Shown here piece by piece: positions 57,170 through 64,000 of a stretch of DNA of 64,000 nucleotides. This DNA is from an uncultured beta proteobacterium. Its GTDB lineage: Bacteria; Pseudomonadota; Gammaproteobacteria; Burkholderiales; SG8-41. The notes below the pieces were generated by a model. The model was not told where the DNA came from. It made no database searches and worked only from the letters and a program-made list of their open reading frames with translations. The stretch is from contig CAISJL010000110.1 in the NCBI GenBank assembly GCA_903885665.1, positions 1 to 64,000 on the forward strand, in the 5' to 3' direction. Position 1 is the stretch's first letter; the number at the start of each line of letters is the position of its first letter. Made by a program: the position numbers and the translations under genes.

Positions 57170-58585
57170 ATGCTCATAAGCAATCTAATCCAAGATTTAC
57201 AAAAAATTGTCGGGGAAAACAATGTCCTCAGCGCGTATGAGGACTTAATACCTTTCATCAAAGACTGGCGAGGGATTTACCTCGGCGCCACTGCAGCCGT
57301 TGTGCGCCCCGCTAATACTCAAGAAGTAGCAGCAGTCATTCATTACTGCTCACAAAGGGGAATAGCAATAGTTCCTCAAGGTGGCAATACTGGCATGTGT
57401 GGCGCGGCGATTCCTAATCCCAACGGAGAGGAAATCGTTTTATCTTTGGCCCGAATGAATAAAATCCGATCAATCGATGCACTCAATAACACACTCACTG
57501 TGGATGCAGGATGCGTACTGGCGGCCATTCAGGGGACCGCTGCAGAAGTGGATCGACTGTTTCCTTTAAGCTTAGGCGCTGAAGGTAGTTGTCAGATTGG
57601 CGGCAATTTGTCTACAAATGCGGGGGGCGTTAATGTTCTGCGTTACGGCAACACTAGAGATTTGGTTTTGGGGTTGGAAGTTGTGCTGCCGGACGGACGC
57701 ATCTGGGATGGCTTACGTAGCTTGCGTAAAGACAATACTGGATACGATCTTAAACAACTCTTTATTGGGGCTGAGGGAACATTAGGCATCATTACTGGCG
57801 CCACTCTAAAACTATTCCCTAGACCAATTGCAAACGCCACAGCATGGATGGCAGTACCAAGCCCTGAGTCCGCCCTTCGCTTGCTTGCACTCATTCGACA
57901 ACATTGCGGCGAGCGCATATCTGCTTTTGAAATCATCTCTAGGCATAGTCTAGAACTGGTATGGCGTCACATTCCCAATACTCGTGACCCTCTAGACACC
58001 CCACATGAATGGCAAGTATTAACAGAGCTTGCTGACTCCGGGGATTTGGCTTCATTACGCGCCAACTTAGAACGCGCGCTAGAGTCTGCAATTAATGAAG
58101 GTTTAGTAGTCGATGCCATTGTTGCTGAGAACAGAAGCCAAGCGCAATCTCTATGGCATATGCGCGAATCTATTCCAGAAGGAGCTCGGCAAGAACCAGT
58201 GATGGTATATCGTCACGATATTGCAGTTGCGGTCAGTCGTATACCTGAGTTTATCGCCGAAGCAGGAGCAGCGCTGGAGGCTAGATTTCCAGGAGTTCGC
58301 TTGATCTGTTTTGGGCACCTTGGCGACGGCAATCTGCACTACAACGCCTACATACCTGAGAGGCTACGTAACGATCCTAAATCACGAAATGCCGACGACG
58401 TTACTCAAACCGTCTACGATATTGTTAGACAATATGGCGGCAGTTTTAGTGCTGAGCACGGCATTGGTCAGTCAAAAGTCAATGAGCTAGTACGATATAA
58501 AAGTTCCGTAGAGATGGACTTAATGCGCACCATTAAATCTGCACTCGACCCCAAGGGACTATTCAATCCGGGTAAAATTTTATAG
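57170..58585 (+). CDS. FAD-linked D-2-hydroxyacid dehydrogenase (GlcD/D2HGDH type)
   Basis: Flavoprotein of the vanillyl-alcohol-oxidase fold, 471 residues from the ATG at 57170 (a TTG three codons earlier is possible). FAD motifs are VVRPANTQEVAAVIHYC, VPQGGNTGMCGAAIPN and GAEGSCQIGGNLSTNAGGVN. The C-terminal catalytic part has CFGHLGDGNLHYN (metal His residues), GGSFSAEHGIGQSK and LDPKGLFNPGKIL. The lack of glcE/glcF and the sequence type favour D-2-hydroxyglutarate or D-lactate over glycolate. It comes right after the aconitases but has its own promoter region past a terminator. Confidence 0.92.
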   Translation: MLISNLIQDLQKIVGENNVLSAYEDLIPFIKDWRGIYLGATAAVVRPANTQEVAAVIHYCSQRGIAIVPQGGNTGMCGAAIPNPNGEEIVLSLARMNKIRSIDALNNTLTVDAGCVLAAIQGTAAEVDRLFPLSLGAEGSCQIGGNLSTNAGGVNVLRYGNTRDLVLGLEVVLPDGRIWDGLRSLRKDNTGYDLKQLFIGAEGTLGIITGATLKLFPRPIANATAWMAVPSPESALRLLALIRQHCGERISAFEIISRHSLELVWRHIPNTRDPLDTPHEWQVLTELADSGDLASLRANLERALESAINEGLVVDAIVAENRSQAQSLWHMRESIPEGARQEPVMVYRHDIAVAVSRIPEFIAEAGAALEARFPGVRLICFGHLGDGNLHYNAYIPERLRNDPKSRNADDVTQTVYDIVRQYGGSFSAEHGIGQSKVNELVRYKSSVEMDLMRTIKSALDPKGLFNPGKIL

Positions 58586-58596
58586 TCAACGCATAT

Positions 58597-58977
58597 TCAA
58601 CCTACTCGTGCGATCATAATAAATATATACACTACACAGATCAAAGCACCCAGCCAAAAAGCTGACCGCAATTTAGGCCAGTCAGCTATATACGCCCAAA
58701 TATAGAGCGCTCTGAAAGTAATAAACAACACTGCCAACTGATTAATCATCAATTGATCTACTTTAACAATATGGGCAATAATGATTGCCGATGCAAATAA
58801 GGGAAAAGCTTCAAACGCATTTAATTGCGCCCAATTTGCGCGCCTGTTCATTGGTGGCAATTGATCTAAACCTACACGCGGTTGCGCATTATCATAACTA
58901 CACCTCCATTTCGATATAATTGTTGCAACATACGGCATTAAACCTGCAATCAACACTGTCCAATATGCATAAGTCAC
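58597..58977 (-). CDS. MAPEG family membrane protein
   Basis: Inner-membrane protein of 126 residues with four hydrophobic segments (about 5-22, 54-75, 77-96 and 104-123). The MAPEG pattern RRANWAQLNAFEAFPLFASA and FRALYIWAYIADWPKLRSA is clear. Bacterial members are glutathione-related or of unknown function. It is convergent with the flavoprotein gene (11-bp gap) and divergent from msrB. Confidence 0.9.
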   Translation of the reverse strand: MTYAYWTVLIAGLMPYVATIISKWRCSYDNAQPRVGLDQLPPMNRRANWAQLNAFEAFPLFASAIIIAHIVKVDQLMINQLAVLFITFRALYIWAYIADWPKLRSAFWLGALICVVYIFIMIARVG

Positions 58978-59153
58978 GATTTAGCCCTCTGAATGATAAA
59001 ATATTCAATATTGGTAGATCATCTAAACAACCAAAATAGCCAACTCACTTTAAGACTACGCTGCTAATCATCAAAAAGTCACCTACAATCAGCACTTTCA
59101 AATTTGAAATAGATTAACATCGACTATATCGTATATTCTTACCAGGAGAGATC

Positions 59154-59549
59154 ATGACAAAAAAAATCGTCAAATCAAATGAAGAATGGCAAGCCAGTCT
59201 CCAGCCTGAAACTTTCGCGATTACTCGCCAAAAAGGCACTGAACATGCATTTACCGGACAATATTGGGATCATCACGACACTGGCACCTATCATTGCTCT
59301 TGTTGTGGTAGCTTGCTATTTAGCTCCAAAGAAAAATTTGACTCGGGGAGTGGCTGGCCAAGTTTTTGGGAACCAGCAGCCTCTAGTCATATCGCAACCG
59401 AAGACGATATCAGTCATCACATGCGCAGAACAGAAGTGCTATGTAATATTTGCGACGCTCACCTAGGTCATGTGTTTGAAGACGGCCCCCAACCCACTGG
59501 TTTGCGCTACTGTATAAATTCTGCTTCACTCAAGTTTACTAAAGCGTGA
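59154..59549 (+). CDS. msrB: Peptide-methionine (R)-S-oxide reductase
   Basis: Repairs methionine R-sulfoxide in the cytoplasm. The 131 residues carry the zinc pairs C48/C51 (HCSCCGS) and C97/C100 ([10 protein letters not shown]), the core [13 protein letters not shown] and the catalytic C120 in [13 protein letters not shown]. An AGGAGA ribosome site lies about 6 bp before the ATG. It starts a tight plus-strand operon with the orphan gene, yciB, a BolA gene and a parvulin gene. Confidence 0.97.
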   Translation: MTKKIVKSNEEWQASLQPETFAITRQKGTEHAFTGQYWDHHDTGTYHCSCCGSLLFSSKEKFDSGSGWPSFWEPAASSHIATEDDISHHMRRTEVLCNICDAHLGHVFEDGPQPTGLRYCINSASLKFTKA

Positions 59550-60259
59550 ATAGAAAAACTAGACGAGCAATACTGCAAGCAAACGCAGCGCTAATTGCGT
59601 CGTTTAAAAACGCTGACCACCCCCCACAGCTAGAGGCCAATCCCACCGCTTTATGTAGTGTACTATTAGAGGTTATTGACGGATTTGAAAGTATAAGAAG
59701 CACAAGTCGCCCAATAGATGATCAACTTCAAGACGATATCAACGAGTTATCGATAGCATCATTAGAGTGTCTCACCGACTTGCATTATTGGGCATACCAA
59801 TTGTCGTGCAACGAACTATGCTTGTTCTACGAGAGTTGCGCTTTAGAATTTTCATATTGGATTACCAAACATCATGGCCAAATAACAGAGTATGAACTAC
59901 TAGCCAATTCAATAGCACACCTTGATCAAGATCATACTGATATAACTGAATATTCGAGAACCCTAAGAAATATTTTTTCTATTTTAAAAAAATCTATACC
60001 CGAAAATTTAGAATTAATAGATAACAGTCAAACAGCAGCATGGATTACCCTGCATATCAATTATGCTATTGTTGCGATACGCAGCCATGACATGATCCTA
60101 ATAAAAGATGCCTGTACAATATTAGAATCACGTATAGCAACAGAATGCAATAATTTCTATCATGAAGCAATAGAAATGACTTGTATCAAAAAATATCCTC
60201 TATCAATTATTGAATTTCTCCGCAAACGTCAAGATCACTGGAAAACTCAAACTCACTAA
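59546..60259 (+). CDS. Helical protein of unknown function
   Basis: Product of 237 residues that matches no family I recognise. It starts at a GTG overlapping the msrB stop (GTGA), so it is translationally coupled. There is no signal peptide or membrane segment; most of the protein should be helical, with several Cys and His ([25 protein letters not shown]). Codon use is more AT-rich than in neighbouring core genes. It sits between msrB and yciB, which are often near each other in Burkholderiales. The conserved reading frame and coupling make it a real gene; its role is open. Confidence 0.7.
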   Translation: MNRKTRRAILQANAALIASFKNADHPPQLEANPTALCSVLLEVIDGFESIRSTSRPIDDQLQDDINELSIASLECLTDLHYWAYQLSCNELCLFYESCALEFSYWITKHHGQITEYELLANSIAHLDQDHTDITEYSRTLRNIFSILKKSIPENLELIDNSQTAAWITLHINYAIVAIRSHDMILIKDACTILESRIATECNNFYHEAIEMTCIKKYPLSIIEFLRKRQDHWKTQTH

Positions 60260-60274
60260 AATGACTCTCAAACT

Positions 60275-60817
60275 ATGAAAATTTTATTCGATATCCTACC
60301 CATTGCATTATTCTTTGCAGCATTCAAACTCTATGGAATCTATGCAGCAACAATTACTGCGATAGCTGCCACTGTACTTCAAATAGCATGGCTCAAACTA
60401 ACCAAACGTAAGGTTGAACCTATGCAATGGGCAAGCTTACTCATTATTGTTATTTTTGGTGGTGCCACGCTGTGGTTTAAAAGTGAAGCTTTCATTAAGT
60501 GGAAACCATCTATTTTGTATTGGTTTTTCGCTGTTTCGTTATTGTTTTACCAATTCATAATCAAGAAAAACATAATTAAATCGATGATGGGGCATCTTTT
60601 TAATGCTCCAGATCATGTTTGGAAAAAGATATGCCTCTACTGGATTGGATTTTTCACTTTGATGGGCGTAATAAATTTATACATTGCTTACCAATATTCA
60701 ACTGATACATGGGTTAATTTTAAGCTATTCGGTGGAATTGGCCTTATGATATTGTTTATGTCTGGTCAGATGTTTATATTGTCACCCTACATGATCAATA
60801 GCGACAAAGAATCTTAA
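60275..60817 (+). CDS. yciB: Inner-membrane septation protein A (YciB)
   Basis: Membrane protein of 180 residues with five hydrophobic segments, taking part in envelope biogenesis and septation. Family motifs are DILPIALFFAAFKLYGIYAAT at the start (here split by reading), FIKWKPSILYWFF, and the C-terminal NFKLFGGIGLMILFMSGQM. It is 15 bp after the orphan gene and 28 bp before the BolA gene. Confidence 0.94.
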   Translation: MKILFDILPIALFFAAFKLYGIYAATITAIAATVLQIAWLKLTKRKVEPMQWASLLIIVIFGGATLWFKSEAFIKWKPSILYWFFAVSLLFYQFIIKKNIIKSMMGHLFNAPDHVWKKICLYWIGFFTLMGVINLYIAYQYSTDTWVNFKLFGGIGLMILFMSGQMFILSPYMINSDKES

Positions 60818-60845
60818 ACACTATTAATTATTCGACCCACGACTT

Positions 60846-61109
60846 ATGGACGCTGCTAATACTCTATACCAAAGGCTTAAAATCCTAGACCCAGAATCTA
60901 TTGATATTGTAGATGAGTCTGGCGCTCATATTGGACATGCTGGTGCCGTTGGGGGCGGCAGCCACTTTCAATTAATTATTGTTTCAAGCGTGTTTAATGG
61001 ACACAGCCTTCAGTCAAGGCACCGCATGATTTATCAAGCTGCTGGCGATTTAATGGGACAATCAATACATGCGTTAGCAATTAAAGCTTACACACCTCAA
61101 GAAATCTAA
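60846..61109 (+). CDS. BolA family protein
   Basis: Small protein of 87 residues of the BolA/IbaG fold: LKILDPESIDIVDESGAHIG, then GGSHFQLIIVSSVFNGHSLQ and RHRMIYQAAGDLMGQSIHAL. It has the conserved RHR...Y motif and the C-terminal His (H75), where BolA proteins bind glutaredoxin-shared Fe-S clusters. The yciB-bolA-parvulin order is common in betaproteobacteria. Confidence 0.94.
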   Translation: MDAANTLYQRLKILDPESIDIVDESGAHIGHAGAVGGGSHFQLIIVSSVFNGHSLQSRHRMIYQAAGDLMGQSIHALAIKAYTPQEI

Positions 61110-61128
61110 CCCCTTTCAAGGAAAATCT

Positions 61129-61902
61129 ATGGAATACCGTTTCAAATTCACCCTTATAGTTTCTATGAGTGCCTTTGCTTTATCCATGGGCGCACTCGCA
61201 CAAGTTGCCAAAGTAAATGGCGTCACCATACCCCAGTCACGAGCAGATATCATGCTCAAAGAAGTGACTGCTCAAGGCAGACCTGACTCGGCAGAACTAC
61301 GTAGCATGATTAAAGAGCGTTTGATTGAGGGTGAGCTGCTTAGCCAAGACGCCATCAAAAAAGGCATTAATAAAAATCCACAGGTTGCAGCTGAAATCGA
61401 AATCGTTAGGCAAAAAATACTGGCCCAGGCATTGATTGCCGACCATTTAAAACGCAATCCACCAAATGACGACGCGTTAAAAAAAGCTTTTGAACAAGTA
61501 AAATCTAATCCAGCTGCGACTGAGTACAAAGCCCGTCACATATTAGTAAACTCGGAGAGTGACGCTAAAGAAATCATTGCACAAATCAGCAAGGGAGCCG
61601 ATTTTGCAAAGCTAGCCGCCGAGAAATCAACTGACGAAGGCAGCAAAGCACAAGGCGGTGAACTACCCTGGGGGTTAGCAATGGGCTATGTGCGACCATT
61701 TGGCGAGGCCTTAACAAAACTAAATAAAGGCCAGATGACTGAGCTTCCGGTGCAGACCAATTTTGGATGGCACATTATCTTACTGGATGACAAACGCCCA
61801 CCAACAATCGAGGCAATCAGACCACAACTCGTTCAAATGGTCGAAGGTGAAGCAGTGATGGCTCTATTAAAAACTTTGCGTAGCAAGGCTAAAGTGGAAT
61901 AA
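61129..61902 (+). CDS. Periplasmic peptidyl-prolyl isomerase (parvulin, PpiC/SurA-like)
   Basis: Folding helper of 257 residues. A signal peptide (about 1-25, LIVSMSAFALSMGALAQVA) is followed by an N-terminal chaperone-like helical domain (VNGVTIPQSRADIMLKEVTA; MIKERLIEGELLSQDAIKKG). The parvulin domain (about 135-230) has YKARHILVNSESDAKEII, GADFAKLAAEKSTDEGS, GGELPWGLA and NFGWHIILLDDKR. It ends the msrB operon, followed by a hairpin terminator at 61972. Confidence 0.93.
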   Translation: MEYRFKFTLIVSMSAFALSMGALAQVAKVNGVTIPQSRADIMLKEVTAQGRPDSAELRSMIKERLIEGELLSQDAIKKGINKNPQVAAEIEIVRQKILAQALIADHLKRNPPNDDALKKAFEQVKSNPAATEYKARHILVNSESDAKEIIAQISKGADFAKLAAEKSTDEGSKAQGGELPWGLAMGYVRPFGEALTKLNKGQMTELPVQTNFGWHIILLDDKRPPTIEAIRPQLVQMVEGEAVMALLKTLRSKAKVE

Positions 61903-61971
61903 TACTGTAACTAATAATTACTCTCTAATAAGTAATCAGTAATCAAAAAAATCAGTCTCTAGCGTAAACAA

Positions 61972-62001
61972 AATGCCCCCAAGAGTATTATTGGGGGCAT
62001 T
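61972..62001. terminator. Bidirectional hairpin between the parvulin gene and parC
   Basis: AATGCCCCCAA (61972-61982) pairs perfectly with TTGGGGGCATT (61991-62001) around an 8-base loop. The T tract is better on the minus strand (TTTTGTTT), so it probably ends the parC transcript and, less strongly, the parvulin operon. Confidence 0.85.
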
Positions 62002-62063
62002 AACTTTTAACCGACTTCAAAGCAAAAAAACTCATTCACCTATGATACAGAACTGGATTAACT

Positions 62064-64000
62064 TTATTTAATTCTCAGCGGCGTTAAGGAGCCCGGCAAC
62101 AAACAACCTTTGCGCGCACGATGGAGAATATGTTTTTTCAATTCAACACCACTAACGGTGACTAACTTTTCTTTTCCACTGCGACTTTTGCCGATGACGG
62201 TCACTGTTTTGCCGCTGGAGAATCCCGCTGCAGTCATTTTCTCATTTGCATCAAGACTCATTAATACCACTCCACGCCCTCTGGCCATTTCTTTAATTTC
62301 ATCAAGAGCGAATAACAGCATCCGCCCCTTCTCGGATAGAGCAACGACCATATCAACATAGCCCTGCATTAATACAGGCTGTAGAATAGATTCTCCATCC
62401 TGCACTGTCATAAATGCTTTTCCATGACGCACACGAGTGAGCATGTCTTCAACACTCACTATAAATCCATAGCCACTTGAATTGGCGACCAAATAACGCA
62501 TTGAGCCTTGCGCGTCCATCACATGTGCAATACGGGCACCAGGCGCAAGTTCAAGTAATGAGGTTAATGGCACCCCATCACCTTTACCTCCAGGAATCTC
62601 TGTAACTGGTATTCCAAAGCTTCGACCTGTGGAGTCAATCACTGCAATCTGATTAACGGAGCGCGTCTCAAATATCGCATATTCAGAATCACCCACTTTG
62701 TAATTAACCCCCGTTAAATCAAGACCATGACCCAATCTTGATCGAACCCAACCATTTTTAGAAACAATCACAGTCAATGCTTCATCAACTACTTGCCGTT
62801 CAACTACGGCACGCTCTGAAGTTTCGATTAATGTGCGACGATCATCACCATATTTCTTAGCATCTTCACGTATTTCTTTAACCACCAATTTCTTTAAAAG
62901 ACCATCGTCACCTAAGAGCTCTTTTAATGAGTGCCTCTCCATTCTAAGCGCCTGCAATTCTTGCTCAATCTTAATACCTTCTAGACGAGCTAGCTGGCGC
63001 AAACGAATCTCTAAAATATCCTCAGCTTGGGCATCGCTTAATTTAAACTCTGCAATTAACTCAGGCTTAGGCTCGTCTGCATTTCGAATCACCTTTATGA
63101 CTTTGTCAATGTTCAAAAAGACAATGTGACGGCCTTCAAGGATATGAATTCGCCGATCAACCTGGCCCAATCGATACTCAGTCCGCCGAACAACCGTTGA
63201 GAGGCGAAAATTAACCCACTCCTCGAGCATGATGCGCAGATTTTTTCGTTGTGGTCGACCATCCAATCCAATCACAACCATATTAATTGGAAAGTTTTCT
63301 TCAAGCGATGTATGGGCCATTAACAAGCGCATAAAATCTTCGGCATCAATTCTTGAGGATTTAGGTTCAAAAACTAAACGGACCCGATTGTTTTTATCTG
63401 ACTCATCATTAACCCGCTCCAAAGACGCCAAAATCAATTGCTTCAAATTGGCTTGATTAGGGGATATCTTACCGCCCTTCTCTTTAGGTTTTGGGTTGGT
63501 CAACTCTTCAAGCTCTTCCATGACTCGCATTGAAGAAGTGGTCGGCGGTAACTCATAAATAATTACCTGCCATTGGCCACGCGCTAAATTTTCAACCCGC
63601 CAACGACAACGCGCGCGCAATGAACCTCGACCACTTGAATAAGTTTCAAGAATAGCCTGGGACGCACTAATAATTTGACCACCGCCAGGAAAGTCGGGCC
63701 CCTTAATAATTCCAAGCAAAGACTCTAAAGTGATTGTAGGCTTATTGATAATGGCTATAGCAGCCTCTGCAACCTCTCGCAGATTGTGTGGTTGAAGCTC
63801 ACAAGCCATACCAACACCCACACCAGAGGCCCCATTCAATAAGAGCATCGGCAATCGTGCAGGCAACAACTCAGGCTCTTTTAATCTACCGTCATAATTG
63901 GCAGTGAAGTCAACAGTGTTTTGATCAATTTCACTGAGCAATAACTCAGCAATCGGTGTTAATCGAGCCTCTGTATAACGATAAGCAGCAGCAGAATCGC
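62064..64000 (-). CDS. parC: DNA topoisomerase IV subunit A (5'-truncated by window edge)
   Basis: Breakage-reunion subunit of topoisomerase IV, decatenating chromosomes. The frame is open to the right edge, so the N-terminal part is outside the window; a TTG at 63941 is not a real start. Just inside the edge is YRYTEARLTPIAELLL, with the active-site Tyr of the RYTE motif. Then come LLNGASGVGVGMACELQPHN, the coiled-coil gate (LEGIKIEQELQALRMERHSL) and the C-terminal beta-pinwheel (GDGVPLTSLLELAPGA; EIKEMARGRGVVLMSLDA). The pinwheel is short and lacks a gyrase GQRGGKG box, which supports ParC rather than GyrA. Confidence 0.95.
   Translation of the reverse strand, partial: DSAAAYRYTEARLTPIAELLLSEIDQNTVDFTANYDGRLKEPELLPARLPMLLLNGASGVGVGMACELQPHNLREVAEAAIAIINKPTITLESLLGIIKGPDFPGGGQIISASQAILETYSSGRGSLRARCRWRVENLARGQWQVIIYELPPTTSSMRVMEELEELTNPKPKEKGGKISPNQANLKQLILASLERVNDESDKNNRVRLVFEPKSSRIDAEDFMRLLMAHTSLEENFPINMVVIGLDGRPQRKNLRIMLEEWVNFRLSTVVRRTEYRLGQVDRRIHILEGRHIVFLNIDKVIKVIRNADEPKPELIAEFKLSDAQAEDILEIRLRQLARLEGIKIEQELQALRMERHSLKELLGDDGLLKKLVVKEIREDAKKYGDDRRTLIETSERAVVERQVVDEALTVIVSKNGWVRSRLGHGLDLTGVNYKVGDSEYAIFETRSVNQIAVIDSTGRSFGIPVTEIPGGKGDGVPLTSLLELAPGARIAHVMDAQGSMRYLVANSSGYGFIVSVEDMLTRVRHGKAFMTVQDGESILQPVLMQGYVDMVVALSEKGRMLLFALDEIKEMARGRGVVLMSLDANEKMTAAGFSSGKTVTVIGKSRSGKEKLVTVSGVELKKHILHRARKGCLLPGSLTPLRIK

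Noticed and set aside
63941-63941. TTG start for parC at 63941
   Set aside because: The frame and ParC similarity, including the active-site Tyr motif, continue to the window edge, so the true start is outside.

Overview
The window is an ordinary bacterial chromosome segment of about 50% GC with tight, mostly housekeeping gene blocks. Gene content and order point to a betaproteobacterium, probably Burkholderiales. Signs of this are the blocks yhdP-nitrilase-tldD, ilvE-zinc finger-waaF, thiL-pgpA-pncC-recA-recX and glyA-nrdR-ribD-ribE, a RibBA whose second domain has lost its zinc cysteines, an rnfB-like gene beside nth, and Bug-type solute receptors. No rRNA, tRNA, CRISPR array, transposase or phage gene was seen.

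Layout. 1-5.2 kb: bpt, a two-component pair, pyrD, an RnfB-like ferredoxin and nth, closed by a strong terminator. 5.3-9.7 kb: two mono-haem cytochromes c, a SulP anion transporter, a PduO-type cobalamin adenosyltransferase and a convergent BtuF-like binding protein. 9.7-17.7 kb (minus strand): yhdP, a small exported protein, a nitrilase, tldD and aroG. 18-23.5 kb (plus strand): glnE, ilvE, a zinc-finger protein, waaF and an NTF2-like protein. 23.7-28.2 kb: class II aldolase, LigI-like amidohydrolase, YheT-type hydrolase and a phosphohexomutase. 28.2-36.5 kb: alaS, an HD/PDE-like protein, recX, recA with a LexA box, pncC, pgpA, thiL and a small membrane protein. 36.5-46.9 kb (minus strand): nusB, ribH, ribBA, then a catabolic insert, then ribE, ribD, nrdR and glyA. 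47-51 kb: MFS carrier, ketopantoate-reductase-like and isocitrate/isopropylmalate-dehydrogenase-like genes and a tctA remnant. 51.4-58.6 kb: two full-length AcnA-type aconitases in tandem and a GlcD-like flavoprotein. 58.6-64 kb: MAPEG protein, msrB, an orphan, yciB, a BolA protein, a parvulin isomerase, and parC running off the right edge.

Accessory metabolism sits in three places (23.7-25.6, 39.1-43.1 and 47.2-50.9 kb). It consists of amidohydrolases, a MmgE/PrpD protein, a Bug receptor, dehydrogenases and decayed pieces of tripartite tricarboxylate transport (TTT) genes. Together with the two aconitases and the 2-hydroxyacid oxidase this suggests a lineage that has gained and partly lost organic-acid catabolic cassettes. 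One cassette splits the riboflavin operon.

The most unusual signal is a set of short, degenerate tandem repeats in the gaps between genes. Each array has its own period (4, 5, 6, 12, 14, 15, 17 or 18 bp), different sequences, and strict phase despite many substitutions. One related array lies inside a coding sequence and encodes a tetrapeptide repeat. No established system explains these arrays; local slippage followed by point-mutation decay is the simplest reading, and a selected spacer or regulatory role is the alternative.
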